The notes: generated by a model not told the origin, from the sequence alone. 64,000 nucleotides of DNA from an uncultured Candidatus Melainabacteria bacterium (GCA_947525005.1 CANNUY010000007.1:20451-84450), one strand, 5' to 3'. Numbered from the stretch's first letter, positions 44,245-55,546 are shown. Made by a program: numbers and translations.

Positions 44245-44475
44245 GAACTCAAATAATTCAGGAAGTGTTATATTAAATGCTTTGGCAAGCCTTTTAGCTG
44301 TTGAAATTGTTGTGTCGCTGATACCACGTTCAATGGCACTCAAATAACTTGGCGAAATGTTTACCTTGAATGCAAGTTCATCTTGAGTTAAACCTGCTGA
44401 TTTTCGTAGTGAAACAATCTTTTCTCCAAATTTTCTAACAAGAATTTTGTCATATTTGAATGTTCGTTTACTCAT
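44239..44475 (-). CDS. XRE-family helix-turn-helix regulator
   Basis: 78 residues, essentially one HTH_3 domain: GEKIVSLRKSAGLTQDELAF, then VNISPSYLSAIERGISD as the recognition helix region, then AKRLAKAFNITLPELFEF. Cro/CI-type DNA-binding repressor. It converges on tlyA and lies beside a HEPN/MNT pair, so it may control that or a lost neighbour. No Shine-Dalgarno; an AT-rich -10 (TATATT) is 14 nt before the ATG. Confidence 0.88.
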   Translation of the reverse strand: MSKRTFKYDKILVRKFGEKIVSLRKSAGLTQDELAFKVNISPSYLSAIERGISDTTISTAKRLAKAFNITLPELFEFS

Positions 44476-44584
44476 TCGTTAATTTTAAAATATAGTTTGA
44501 CAAAATAAAAACTATCGGGTAGTATTTATAAGGTTGAAATACTGATATTTATTATTTTATATTGAATGAAAATAAATATTATAG

Positions 44585-44746
44585 GGTGAGAAATTAGGTG
44601 AATTGGAAGAAAATTCAGTTGTTTTCTTTTGGGAAACAACTGAAAATAATGTAAAACCTACAAAACGAATTACAATAATAGAATTTGTAGATCTGTTTAA
44701 TGTGACTACAGAAGATAGCAAGCGTGGAATCCATGCGAACATTTAA
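44585..44746 (+). pseudogene. Short decayed coding remnant
   Basis: About 53 codons open from a stop at 44593 region to TAA at 44744-44746, reading ELEENSVVFFWETTENN then KRITIIEFVDLFNVTTED. Codon usage looks coding, but no ATG/GTG start with a ribosome site exists. Perhaps a fragment of a gene lost with the accessory patch. Low confidence. Confidence 0.25.
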
Positions 44747-44829
44747 TGTAATATTTCAATACTAAAATAGTTATTAAAATGGAAACAATTAAAAATGTTG
44801 TTGTCAATGTATTGAATGTGTTATAACTA

Positions 44830-44859
44830 TTGTACAAACTTGATAATTCAGTGTAAAAT
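44830..44859 (+). promoter_or_regulatory. Predicted promoter of the HEPN/MNT operon
   Basis: TTGTAC (44830-44835), 18-nt spacer, TAAAAT (44854-44859). It lies after the in-frame ATG at 44816, which supports the later start at 44891. Confidence 0.55.
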
Positions 44860-44890
44860 GAATAATAAATTCAAAAAAGGAAAATTTATT

Positions 44891-45307
44891 ATGGAAAATA
44901 AAAATTTGGATATAACAAATTTGAAGAAATGTATTGATTCTCTAAAAGAATGCAAAGAAGCATACAATACTATTACAGATGAGCAAATGCGAGGATTTAT
45001 CGAAGATTCTTGTGTGAAAAGATTTGAATTTACTGTTGAAACTTCTTGGAAAATGATGAAAAAATATTTAAAAGAAGTTTATGGTAAAGATGATAAAGAA
45101 TTAACTATGAATAATATCTTTAGATTGATGGAAGGATATGGCTTTATAAAATCTTGGGAAACTTGGCGTGAATATTATGATAGACGAAATGATACAAGTC
45201 ATGAATATAATAGAGAAAAGGCATTGAATATTTTGAATTCTATGGAAAGTTTATTAAATGATGCTAATTATTTATACACAGAATTAGAAAAGGAACTTAA
45301 TAAATAA
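44891..45307 (+). CDS. HEPN-domain protein (HI0074/HepT-like), toxin-type partner
   Basis: 138 residues from the ATG at 44891 (AAGG upstream, promoter just before). All-helical HEPN fold of the nucleotidyltransferase-substrate-binding type: KRFEFTVETSWKMMKKYLKE and SWETWREYYDRRNDTSHEYN. RNDTSH fits the R-X4-H catalytic motif of HEPN ribonucleases. In characterised MntA-HepT pairs the HEPN protein is an RNase toxin silenced by AMPylation or complexing by the MNT protein. The MNT gene begins directly at the next base after the stop. Confidence 0.88.
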   Translation: MENKNLDITNLKKCIDSLKECKEAYNTITDEQMRGFIEDSCVKRFEFTVETSWKMMKKYLKEVYGKDDKELTMNNIFRLMEGYGFIKSWETWREYYDRRNDTSHEYNREKALNILNSMESLLNDANYLYTELEKELNK

Positions 45308-45631
45308 ATGGAATTTGGAATTTCAAAAAATGAACATAGTATAATTCTGAATATTTTGAAAGAATATTTTGATAGGTATTCTTTTTATTATTATGGTTCA
45401 AGGGTCAAGGGAACTTTTAATAAAACTTCTGATTTGGATATTTTGATTAAAGGTAATCAAGAAATGCCATTGAAAAACTTGGTGGAATTAAAAGAAAAAT
45501 TTGACGAAAGCAAACTTCCATATATTGTGAATTTTACTGATTATAATAATATAGATGACAATTTCTATAGTTTAATAAAAGATGATTTGGTTTTGGTAAA
45601 AGATTTTGAAGTGTCAAACAGTGGTAACTAA
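45308..45631 (+). CDS. Minimal nucleotidyltransferase (MNT/HI0073-like), antitoxin-type partner
   Basis: 107 residues; starts immediately after the HEPN gene stop. GSRVKGTFNKTSDLDILIKG is the GSX10DXD signature of pol-beta-type minimal nucleotidyltransferases, with both catalytic aspartates present. Acts on, or pairs with, the HEPN partner. HEPN-first order is one of the two known arrangements. No ribosome site of its own, so coupling to the upstream gene is expected. The pair is a small defence/stability module between core genes tlyA and dnaK. Confidence 0.9.
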   Translation: MEFGISKNEHSIILNILKEYFDRYSFYYYGSRVKGTFNKTSDLDILIKGNQEMPLKNLVELKEKFDESKLPYIVNFTDYNNIDDNFYSLIKDDLVLVKDFEVSNSGN

Positions 45632-45733
45632 TTTTGAAATTATTTAGTTAAAAAAAATAATTTTATTCCAATTGTTAATTTTTTGTTTATTTTTTAAGGT
45701 TTTATCAAAAATGATGCTTTAATGATAATGTAG

Positions 45734-47611
<1,878 letters not shown>

Positions 47612-47632
47612 TATTCCAGATTATTCATAGAT

Positions 47633-47672
47633 AATAAGGGGCGAGCAATTCATTGCTCGCCCCTTATTTTTT
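47633..47672. terminator. Strong bidirectional terminator after dnaK
   Basis: Perfect 16-bp stem (47633-47648 with 47653-47668), 4-nt loop, T-run; serves dnaK and the converging gene. Confidence 0.93.
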
Positions 47673-47674
47673 AA

Positions 47675-48622
47675 TTATTCTGTAATCTCTTTAGCTTTTT
47701 TGAGATTAGATTGTGCGTTGTTTATTAGTTTTTGGGTAAACTTTTCGTCAGGTACTAGTTGTATATAAGAATATCCGATTGGATATAAATCTTCTTTTTT
47801 AAATGAGTTTTTTTTAATGAAATCAATAGAGGATTGAACATTAGACTTAAAATCTTCTGAAAAATCTTTGTATGGCGAATTTTCGCTATTGAATTCTTTA
47901 TCAATTAAATTTGCGTGAAGGATAGGACTTCTTCTAGTAGAGCCTTTTTCTGGTAGATTTTGTTCAAGTTGGAACAAGATTGAGTTGATTGGTGAAAACC
48001 CTAGTGTGATACCAATTATATCATCGTATCCATGTTGTTGTTTTAGTGGGCTATTTTCTCCAATTAAGTTTTCGTAGATTTCATCAGTTGGTGTATCAGG
48101 CTCTAAATCCATACGTTTTGTATAGAGTTCTTTATTTTCATCAATGGTTTGTTTTGTTAGTTTGTTGTTGAGTATAAAAATGTTTGGGCTTTCCACAATA
48201 GACGTTCTAGTTGGAGTTTTAAGAGTTCTTCTTACAAAGCTATATTTGTCGTTGTTTTTAAAATAAGGAAATTTACCTGCTAAAAGAACGCTAGGTTTTG
48301 TATCCATAAAGAAATTTAATAGAGTTGGTTTGTCTGTTGAAAATAAGTTTTTCTTAAAACTTTGTTGTTGAGATTTGGTTAAATCTTTTGTCAATTCCAT
48401 TTTATCAAGATGATTGTTAATGATATCGTTTGATGTATTATAAAAATCATTTTCAAAATCTATGGACTCAGGAATAGAATGTCCAAAAGAGATGTTGGGA
48501 CAATAGTAACTCGGAAACTCACCAATCTTTGATTGAAAAGAGTTCTGATGTGCTGAAAGCTTGTTATAGTTTGTTGTTGGTTGGGTTAGGTTTGGGTTGA
48601 ACCTTATACTTGATACTAGCAT
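47675..48622 (-). CDS. Hypothetical protein
   Basis: 315 residues, no signal peptide or membrane helix. Disordered Asn/Ser-rich N-terminus (about 1-45) with CPNISFGHS; then a mixed alpha/beta body (SVLLAGKFPYFKNNDKYSFV, GITLGFSPINSILFQLEQNL). No family recognised. AGGA lies 11 nt before the ATG. Transcribed divergently from rel, sharing an upstream region of about 80 nt. The short N-terminal I-x-F-x motif after a polar stretch is also seen in the unknowns at 12226 and 18377, possibly lineage-specific. Confidence 0.7.
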   Translation of the reverse strand: MLVSSIRFNPNLTQPTTNYNKLSAHQNSFQSKIGEFPSYYCPNISFGHSIPESIDFENDFYNTSNDIINNHLDKMELTKDLTKSQQQSFKKNLFSTDKPTLLNFFMDTKPSVLLAGKFPYFKNNDKYSFVRRTLKTPTRTSIVESPNIFILNNKLTKQTIDENKELYTKRMDLEPDTPTDEIYENLIGENSPLKQQHGYDDIIGITLGFSPINSILFQLEQNLPEKGSTRRSPILHANLIDKEFNSENSPYKDFSEDFKSNVQSSIDFIKKNSFKKEDLYPIGYSYIQLVPDEKFTQKLINNAQSNLKKAKEITE

Positions 48623-48705
48623 ATTCTTATAATGTTCCTGAATATATTTTTTTGCATAAAAATAAACACTTGAAAAAAGTTGATAAAATCGTTATTATAT
48701 ATACT

Positions 48706-50922
48706 ATGGAAAGTCAATTAAGTTTATATGATGATATAAGAGAAAAATTAATAGAACAACATCGTTCAGAAGAAGATTTAGCTTTAATCGAAAAAGCGTT
48801 TTTGTTTGCACAAAAACTTCATCAAAACCAGTATAGAGTTTCAGAAGAACCATATATTATCCACCCTGTTGAAGTTGTGAAGATTTTGATTGATTTGAGA
48901 GCAGATTCGCACACACTTATAGCAGGATTTTTGCATGATATATTAGAAGATACTGACACAACCCCAGAAGAAATAAGGGAATTGTTTGGTGATGATGTTT
49001 TAGGCTTGGTTCAGGCTGTTACAAAGCTTGGTAAATTGAAGTTTAAATCAAAAGAAGAACGTCAGGCAGAAAACTTCAGAAGGTTGTTTATTGCTATGGC
49101 AAACGATGCAAGAGTAATTTTCTTGAAATTGGCTGACCGTCTACACAATATGCGTACCCTTAATTTTATGGCGCCAGCAAAACAACAAAGAATTGCTCAA
49201 GAAACACTTGATATCTTTGCTCCACTTGCTAATCGTTTAGGGGTAGGTAAGATTAAGGCAGAATTAGAAGATTTGTCTTTGAAATATCTTCACCCTGATA
49301 AGTATTATGAGATAGCAAAGCTTGTTTCTCAAAAAAAGGCTGAAAGAGAGTCTACAGTTCAACTTTTGATAGAACATATTTCAAAAGACGTTAAGAAAAA
49401 CGGTATCAATGCACAGATTACTGGTCGTGCAAAACATTATTATAGTATTTATAACAAGATGCGTAGGCAGAATGTTGCATTTCACGATTTATATGACATT
49501 ACTGCTGTTCGTGTAATTGTTGATACAGAAAAAGAATGTTATGAGGTTTTGGGTTTAATCCATTCACAATTCAAACCAATTCCTGGACGATTTAAGGACT
49601 ATATTGCGATGCCAAAAGGTAATATGTATCAGTCTTTACATACATCTGTGATTGGTCCAAATAAGAAACCGTTAGAGGTTCAGATTAGAACATGGCAAAT
49701 GCACGAAATTGCTGAATACGGGGTTGCTGCACATTGGAGATATAAAGAGAAAGGTTCGCAAAAAGCTGATTCTGCTAGTGATGTTCAATTCTCTTGGATG
49801 AGAAAATTGGTTGAATACAATAATGATAGTTCTGATGCAGAAGATTATGTAAATTCAGTTAAGTTGGATTTGTTCTCAGACCAAGTGTTTGCGTTTACTC
49901 CAAATGGTGACGTTTTGGACTTGCCAAAAGATGCTACACCGTTGGATTTTGCATATAGAATTCACTCTGACGTTGGACATAAAACTGTTGGCGCTTTGAT
50001 TAATGGTAGAATTGCACAACTTGATTCTAAACTTAAAAATGGTGATATTGTTGAAATTTTGACTTCAAAAGTTTCTGCTCCAAAGTTGGGTTGGTTGAAC
50101 TTTGTTGTTACAAAACAAGCATCATCAAAAATTCGTCAATGGTTTAAGAAGAATAAGAGAGAAGACCATATTGAACTTGGTAAATCAACTATTGAACACG
50201 AACTTACGAAGGCTGTTTTTGATGAATATATGAAAAACGGAGAGTTAGAACGTGTAGCAAAACAGATGAATTATATCTCTGTTGATGATTTATTTGCTGC
50301 ACTTGGATATGGCGAAACAACAATAAACAAGATTGTTAATAAGTTAAAACCTCAAGAAAAATCACAAGAACCAAAACTTAAACAAGAACATAAATATTCA
50401 AAGAAAAAGGATATTGTTGGTTTAGAAGGAATGTTATATTCTTTCGCACGTTGTTGTTCACCTATTCCTGGAGAGCCAATAGTTGGGGTAGTTACTCGTT
50501 CAAAAGGGGTTACTATTCACAGATTAGATTGCAAGACTTTGAACGATATTGAACCAGAACGTTTGTTGGATATCAAGTGGTCAGAGGTTTCTACTGATAG
50601 AAAATATACAACAAGTATAAGAATTGAAACAGCTGAAAAACAAGGACTTTTGAAAGATATTATTACGGCTGTTTCTGATAACAATACGAATATTGTGTTT
50701 GCAAACGTTAAATCAAGAAATAATAAACTTGGAATAATTGAGCTAGGTATTGAGCTAGATAATATTACTACATTAAAAGCGGTTATGAACAGTTTACAAG
50801 CTATGCCAGAAGTATACAGTGTAAAACGTGTACAGACGGCATTTAATCAAGCGCCAAAACAGTTTGCAAAGAAGAATACAAAGTACGCAAGAAAAAATAA
50901 GACCTCACAAAACCCAAGATAG
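48706..50922 (+). CDS. rel: Bifunctional (p)ppGpp synthetase/hydrolase (Rel/SpoT)
   Basis: 738 residues from the ATG at 48706; the longer open frame (32 extra codons) overlaps the divergent gene and is rejected. HD hydrolase domain with YIIHPVEVVKILID and GFLHDILEDT; synthetase domain with RFKDYIAMPKGNMYQSLHTS; TGS domain (FAFTPNGDVLDLPKDATPLD); zinc-finger-like CC-x-PIPGEPIVG; C-terminal ACT (LLKDIITAVSDNNTNI). Both catalytic domains look intact. Makes and degrades the stringent-response alarmone. An AT-rich -10-like TATTAT is about 7 nt before the ATG, with no Shine-Dalgarno. Confidence 0.95.
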   Translation: MESQLSLYDDIREKLIEQHRSEEDLALIEKAFLFAQKLHQNQYRVSEEPYIIHPVEVVKILIDLRADSHTLIAGFLHDILEDTDTTPEEIRELFGDDVLGLVQAVTKLGKLKFKSKEERQAENFRRLFIAMANDARVIFLKLADRLHNMRTLNFMAPAKQQRIAQETLDIFAPLANRLGVGKIKAELEDLSLKYLHPDKYYEIAKLVSQKKAERESTVQLLIEHISKDVKKNGINAQITGRAKHYYSIYNKMRRQNVAFHDLYDITAVRVIVDTEKECYEVLGLIHSQFKPIPGRFKDYIAMPKGNMYQSLHTSVIGPNKKPLEVQIRTWQMHEIAEYGVAAHWRYKEKGSQKADSASDVQFSWMRKLVEYNNDSSDAEDYVNSVKLDLFSDQVFAFTPNGDVLDLPKDATPLDFAYRIHSDVGHKTVGALINGRIAQLDSKLKNGDIVEILTSKVSAPKLGWLNFVVTKQASSKIRQWFKKNKREDHIELGKSTIEHELTKAVFDEYMKNGELERVAKQMNYISVDDLFAALGYGETTINKIVNKLKPQEKSQEPKLKQEHKYSKKKDIVGLEGMLYSFARCCSPIPGEPIVGVVTRSKGVTIHRLDCKTLNDIEPERLLDIKWSEVSTDRKYTTSIRIETAEKQGLLKDIITAVSDNNTNIVFANVKSRNNKLGIIELGIELDNITTLKAVMNSLQAMPEVYSVKRVQTAFNQAPKQFAKKNTKYARKNKTSQNPR

Positions 50923-50929
50923 TGGTATA

Positions 50930-51012
50930 ATGCGTAATTTGTGATGCGTAGTGCGTAATTAGTTTGTACGCAGGGATTCTTCGCTTCGCTCTGAATGACA
51001 TTTAGTGCTTAA
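50930..51012. repeat. Intergenic repeat with GCGAAGCGAAGAATC-type core
   Basis: Contains GGGATTCTTCGCTTCGCTCT followed by GAATGACATTT. The reverse complement matches the common bacterial intergenic word ATTCAGAGCGAAGCGAAGAA. Related fragments are at 30676 and 36052. Confidence 0.55.
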
Positions 51013-51016
51013 ATTT

Positions 51017-52183
51017 TTATTCATTTCTCAATCTTGTAACAAATTTCTCAAGTCGTTCAAAGGCAATCTTTAGAGTTTCAAGAGAATAAGCGTAAGATAT
51101 TCTGATAAACCCTTCTCCACAGTCACCAAACGCAGTTCCTGGAACAACTGCAACTTTTTCTTCTTGTAAAAATCTTGTCGCAAATTCTTCACTTGTCATT
51201 CCAAACTCTTTTATGCAAGGAAATATGTAAAATGCTCCAAATGGTTCAAAACACTCTAATCCCATTTTTTTAATAGAATCCATCAAAAATCTTCTGCGTT
51301 GGTTATAAGAAATTCTCATTTCTTCAACATCTTTATCGCCATTTTTTAGTGCTTCAACTGCTGCATATTGGCTCGTTGTAGGTGCACACATTATTGCAAA
51401 CTGGTGAATTTTTGTCATCTGTTTGATAATTTCTTTTGGTCCACAAGCATAACCTAATCTCCAACCTGTCATAGCGTATGCTTTTGAAAATCCGTTAATC
51501 AAAATTGTGCGTTCTTTCATTCCCTCAATCGCAGTGATTGAAACGTGTTTCTCTTTGTATGTTAATGCTGAATAAATCTCATCAGACATAACTAGAATAT
51601 CGTTTTTGATAATTATTTGAGCAATCTTTTTAAGGTCATCTTCCTCCATAATCGCACCCGTAGGATTGTTTGGGTATGGAAGAATTAAAACCTTTGTCTT
51701 TGGTGTGATTGCGTTTTCCAATTCTTCTGGAGTTAATCTAAATTCGTTTTCTGCTTTAAGGTCAATTACTACAGGTTTTGCACCTGCTAAAATTGCACAA
51801 GGTTCATAAGAAACATAAGACGGTTGAGGAATTATGACTTCGTCACCATCATTTATAACGGCTCTTAATCCAATATCGATTGCTTCAGAGCCACCTACAG
51901 TGACAATAACTTCAGAATTTGAGTCGTATTTTACACCTTGAGTTCTTGAAATATAGTTAGAAATTTCATCTCTTAAATCCTTCAAACCAGAATTAGAGGT
52001 ATAAAAAGTTTTTCCACGTTCAAGCGAATAAATTCCTTCATCTCTGATATGCCAAGGTGTATCAAAATCAGGCTCTCCAACACCTAATGATATAGCATCT
52101 TTCATTTCTGTTACTATATCGAAAAATTTGCGAATACCTGACGGTTTTATATTTATTACTTTGTCAGAAAGGAAGTTCCTCAT
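51017..52183 (-). CDS. Class I/II PLP aminotransferase (AlaT/PatA-like)
   Basis: 388 residues. ISLGVGEPDFDTPWHIRD near the N-terminus, LPYPNNPTGAIM (PLP-phosphate region), VMSDEIYSALTY (PLP-ring Asp and Tyr), INGFSKAYAMTGWRLGY with the Schiff-base lysine, and IRISYAYS with the substrate-carboxylate arginine. Fold-type I aspartate-aminotransferase superfamily. The gene overlaps the Lrp/AsnC regulator by 4 nt, the same pairing as B. subtilis alaR-alaT, so alanine-pyruvate or a related transamination is a reasonable guess; substrate not proven. Confidence 0.9.
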   Translation of the reverse strand: MRNFLSDKVINIKPSGIRKFFDIVTEMKDAISLGVGEPDFDTPWHIRDEGIYSLERGKTFYTSNSGLKDLRDEISNYISRTQGVKYDSNSEVIVTVGGSEAIDIGLRAVINDGDEVIIPQPSYVSYEPCAILAGAKPVVIDLKAENEFRLTPEELENAITPKTKVLILPYPNNPTGAIMEEDDLKKIAQIIIKNDILVMSDEIYSALTYKEKHVSITAIEGMKERTILINGFSKAYAMTGWRLGYACGPKEIIKQMTKIHQFAIMCAPTTSQYAAVEALKNGDKDVEEMRISYNQRRRFLMDSIKKMGLECFEPFGAFYIFPCIKEFGMTSEEFATRFLQEEKVAVVPGTAFGDCGEGFIRISYAYSLETLKIAFERLEKFVTRLRNE

Positions 52184-52662
52184 GGTGTTATAATCTCTCT
52201 TTCATCAGTTGATTTTTTGTTCAAAATAGTTCCGTGATCTTTGTATTTTTTAAGTACAAAGTGTGTGGCTGTACTAAGTACTCCATCTAGGTTTGAAAGT
52301 TTGCTAGATACAAAACTTGCGATTTCTTTAAGTGTTTTTTCTTCTAATATAACTAGTAAATCATACCCACCTGAGATTAGATAAACTGCTTTAACCTCAG
52401 GATAGTTATAAATTCTTTCTGCTATATTATCAAACCCTTTGCCTCGTTGAAGTGTAACCTTAACCTCAATCAATGCAGTTACTTTTTCAATATTTGTTTT
52501 TTCCCAATTTATAAGAGTGTGATAACCTGAAATTATTCCTTCTTTTTCAAGTTCTTCTATTGTTTTAAGTACTTCTTCTTCTGTTGTGCCTAATAATACA
52601 GCAAGTTCATTAAAGTCTATTCTGCTATTTTTTTCAAGGATAGAAAGTAGTTCATCTTTCAT
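52180..52662 (-). CDS. Lrp/AsnC-family transcriptional regulator
   Basis: 160 residues. N-terminal helix-turn-helix (FNELAVLLGTTEEEVLKTIE, then EKEGIISGYHTLINW) and C-terminal RAM domain (VKAVYLISGGYDLLVILEE, then LDGVLSTATHFVLKKYK) for amino-acid effector binding. GGAG precedes the ATG. Overlaps the aminotransferase by 4 nt, so it probably regulates that operon in response to an amino acid. Confidence 0.92.
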   Translation of the reverse strand: MKDELLSILEKNSRIDFNELAVLLGTTEEEVLKTIEELEKEGIISGYHTLINWEKTNIEKVTALIEVKVTLQRGKGFDNIAERIYNYPEVKAVYLISGGYDLLVILEEKTLKEIASFVSSKLSNLDGVLSTATHFVLKKYKDHGTILNKKSTDEREIITP

Positions 52663-52723
52663 TTTTATATCTCCATTTTTTAATCAATTATATCAAAAAA
52701 ATAATCAAATTGTTTAATCGTGA

Positions 52724-52729
52724 TATAAT
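52724..52729 (+). promoter_or_regulatory. -10 box of murJ (leaderless arrangement)
   Basis: TATAAT, 6 nt before the murJ ATG at 52736; weak -35. Confidence 0.55.
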
Positions 52730-52735
52730 AGACCT

Positions 52736-54328
52736 ATGGAAAAGACAGAAGGTTCAAGTATACTAAAAGCTGCATGGATGATAGCGTTAGTCACAATTTT
52801 AAGTAAACTCATAGGGTTTATTCGTGATGTTGTTACTGCAAAATATTATGGTACAACTTGGCAATCAGATGCTTACTTTTACGCTTATCAAATACCATCT
52901 TTTGCAATTTTATTATTAGGTGGTGTAGGTGGTCCTTTGCACAGTGCGACGGTTGCAGTTTTTTCAAAACTTATCCCAAACCTTGATGAAAAGCCTTCAG
53001 AATTTGTGAACAAATTGTATAACACGTTTTTAATGGCAAGTGTTTTATTTTTCACGGCTTTAGGTGTTTTATTTTATATCTTTGCTCCACAAGTTATGGA
53101 AATAATCATAAATGGTGGAACTTCTGGCATGATTGCACTCGCAGTTACTCATTTGAGAATAATGACTCCAGTCTTTATTGTAGGTGGTATTGTCGGTATT
53201 TATTATGGATTATTGATTACTTATAAAAAATTCATGCTCCCTAATTTTTCACCTATTGTGATGAGTCTTGTTATTATTCTTGGCGTTTGTGTGGTTTCAT
53301 TGTTTAGAGAAGATAAAAATTGTATGATACTTGCTTATGCAACAACTTTAGGCGCTATTGGACAGTTCTTATTACAATTCCCTCAGATTAAAAAGATTGG
53401 GTTTAGATTTAAACCAAACTTCTGTTTCAGACACAATCCTGAACTAAAAACCTTGATAGAATTAGTTTTTCCAGCAATATTGAGTTCTACAATCGGACAA
53501 TTACATATTTATATAGATATGTTCTTTACTTCTTCTTTGAAAAACGGTGCGTGGACAGCATTGGGTTATGCAAATAGAATTTTTCAATTCCCTGTGGGAA
53601 TTTTAGTAACTGCGTTTTTAGTACCGTTGTTTCCATTATTTACAAGACTTGTTGCTCAAAAGGATATGGACGGAATTAGAGCTTATTTTAATAAGGGTGT
53701 AGGTCTGTTATTCTATGTCGCTATCCCTATTATTATCGGCATTATGACTGTCGGTATGGATTGTGTAAGGCTAGTTTTTGAACGTGGTGAGTTCGATTAT
53801 AATAGTTCTGTTATGGTGTTTGAAGCATTATTATATTTGTCTGTTTCAATTTTACCTTACGTATTCAGAGATTCAATCACTCGTGTATATTATGCTTTTG
53901 ATGATGCAAGAACTCCTTTTTATATTGCAGGTTCTTCAATCGCTTTAAAGGTTGTTTTTAATTATATATTCATAACTTTGTTGGGTTGGCAAATCGGTGG
54001 TATTACCCTTTCAACCTCGCTTGTAACTCTCTATAATGCAGTAGGATTAGGTTTGTTGATAAATAAAAAAGTTAAACTTGATTATAAAGATTTGTTTGTA
54101 AATCTTGCTAAGATGATATTGATAGGTGTTGTATCATTAGGTTTGTCTTTTGTTACTGCAAAAGCTATCGCAAGCTATTTAGTTTTACCTGATTTCTTCT
54201 TAGAAATTATAAAGATAATTGCAGTTTGTATAGTTCTATCAATTTCATATATTGGTTTAAGTTTGGTATTCAAAATTGGTTATGTTGATGAAGTCAAACA
54301 ACGTGTTTTATCAAAAATCATGAAGTAA
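52736..54328 (+). CDS. murJ: Lipid II flippase MurJ (MviN family)
   Basis: 530 residues, 14 membrane helices. MATE-like fold; N-terminal TILSKLIGFIRDVVTAKYYG and TWQSDAYFYAYQIPSF are the classic MurJ signatures, with charged residues of the central cavity; PVGILVTAFLVPLFP and FERGEFDYNSSVMVFEALL follow. Translocates lipid II across the inner membrane for peptidoglycan synthesis. Divergent from the Lrp gene, with only 73 nt between. No Shine-Dalgarno. Confidence 0.94.
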   Translation: MEKTEGSSILKAAWMIALVTILSKLIGFIRDVVTAKYYGTTWQSDAYFYAYQIPSFAILLLGGVGGPLHSATVAVFSKLIPNLDEKPSEFVNKLYNTFLMASVLFFTALGVLFYIFAPQVMEIIINGGTSGMIALAVTHLRIMTPVFIVGGIVGIYYGLLITYKKFMLPNFSPIVMSLVIILGVCVVSLFREDKNCMILAYATTLGAIGQFLLQFPQIKKIGFRFKPNFCFRHNPELKTLIELVFPAILSSTIGQLHIYIDMFFTSSLKNGAWTALGYANRIFQFPVGILVTAFLVPLFPLFTRLVAQKDMDGIRAYFNKGVGLLFYVAIPIIIGIMTVGMDCVRLVFERGEFDYNSSVMVFEALLYLSVSILPYVFRDSITRVYYAFDDARTPFYIAGSSIALKVVFNYIFITLLGWQIGGITLSTSLVTLYNAVGLGLLINKKVKLDYKDLFVNLAKMILIGVVSLGLSFVTAKAIASYLVLPDFFLEIIKIIAVCIVLSISYIGLSLVFKIGYVDEVKQRVLSKIMK

Positions 54329-54433
54329 CATGTTACAAAATTGTAATAATTTTTAGAAATTAGGCAATTATCTCTTAAGTATATACTTTATATATGTATA
54401 AACAAGAAAATAAAAACACATGGAGGATATAAT

Positions 54434-54643
54434 ATGAATTTTGATGGAGCATCTAACGTATCAAGTTCAAATGTAAAATCGTCAGGATTTGATTATTCTT
54501 TTTCATTCACAGACGACAAAGACGATTCTAAAAAAAGCAAGTTTGACATGCATCCAGGTGGAATTTGGACAATGCCAAACCCTGATAATGTAGCATTTAA
54601 ACATTCAGCTGGTGACAGAGATAACGGTGCACACTACGCATAG
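54434..54643 (+). CDS. Small acidic hypothetical protein
   Basis: 69 residues with a very strong site (ATGGAGGATATA) before the ATG. Polar, Ser/Asp/Lys-rich, no hydrophobic core, no signal peptide: MNFDGASNVSSSNVKSSGFD, ending GAHYA. Probably disordered. No family recognised. The strong ribosome site and own promoter region suggest high expression. Upstream at 54373-54387 is TCTTAAGTATATACT, shared with the region before the FliK-like operon. Confidence 0.6.
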   Translation: MNFDGASNVSSSNVKSSGFDYSFSFTDDKDDSKKSKFDMHPGGIWTMPNPDNVAFKHSAGDRDNGAHYA

Positions 54644-54698
54644 ACACTAAATTGATGTTTATTGTAGAATAGTCTTATTGAAGTAATAGGATTATTCT

Positions 54699-55445
54699 AT
54701 GATATTAACATTAGATGTTGGTAATACACGCACAAATATTGGACTATATAAAGATAGTCTTGTGAAGAAGTTTTGGATTTTGTCGAAAGATTTAGAGGAC
54801 GGACTAGAAGAAGTTTTGTCTGAAAATATTCCTGATGTAAAGATAACTGGAGCTGTTATTGGTTCTGTTGTCAAAGGATTTGAGGACAAGATATCGAATG
54901 TCTTACGAAAAATTTATTCACTTGAAGCTGTGGTGATATCATACAAGTCAAATTTGCCAATAAAATTAGGTGTTGATTATCCTGAAAAATTGGGTGTCGA
55001 CAGGCTTATAAACGGTGCTTATGCTTATAATAAGTTTAACCAATCAGTGATTGTGATTGACTGTGGTTCAGCTATAACACTTGATGTAGTGAATACTGAA
55101 GGTGAATTTTTAGGTGGAATAATCGCTTTAGGTCTAAAAAATCAGCTTCGAGCAATTAGTTCTTATACATCGGCACTTCCTGAATTGAGTTTGAAAAATA
55201 TTGAAACAAATATTGGTAAGAATACACAAGAAGCAATTTTATCAGGTGTGGTTAATGGTACGGCTTCAATGATTGACGGTATGATTGAAAAATGCTCAAA
55301 AGAATTGGGTGATAAACCTAAAATTATTTTAACAGGTGGCGATGCAGGTTTTATTCAAAGTTATTTAAAAACCAAAATTGATATCGTTGATGAAAATTTT
55401 ACACTTAATGGACTAAAGTATTTGTATAGCTTGAATTGTACGTAA
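54699..55445 (+). CDS. coaX: Type III pantothenate kinase
   Basis: 248 residues. First step of coenzyme A synthesis. ASKHA fold: LTLDVGNTRTNIGLYKD (phosphate loop), GVDRLINGAYAY (pantothenate site region), VIVIDCGSAITLDVVN (phosphate 2) and GLKNQLRAISSYTSALPEL. Monovalent-cation-dependent and insensitive to CoA feedback in characterised members. Full length. Followed by a gap and the promoter of the giant adhesin gene. Confidence 0.95.
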   Translation: MILTLDVGNTRTNIGLYKDSLVKKFWILSKDLEDGLEEVLSENIPDVKITGAVIGSVVKGFEDKISNVLRKIYSLEAVVISYKSNLPIKLGVDYPEKLGVDRLINGAYAYNKFNQSVIVIDCGSAITLDVVNTEGEFLGGIIALGLKNQLRAISSYTSALPELSLKNIETNIGKNTQEAILSGVVNGTASMIDGMIEKCSKELGDKPKIILTGGDAGFIQSYLKTKIDIVDENFTLNGLKYLYSLNCT

Positions 55446-55517
55446 CAAATGTTTACATTCTAATCTCTAGATATGGTTAGAACTCAAGCTATTTTGAGGC
55501 TTCTCTTTTAATATAAG

Positions 55518-55546
55518 TTGAAAAAAAGGTTGTTATAAGTTAAAAT
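55518..55546 (+). promoter_or_regulatory. Predicted promoter of the giant adhesin gene
   Basis: TTGAAA (55518-55523), 17-nt spacer, TAAAAT (55541-55546), then a leader of about 75 nt and GAGG 8 nt before the ATG at 55627. Confidence 0.6.
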
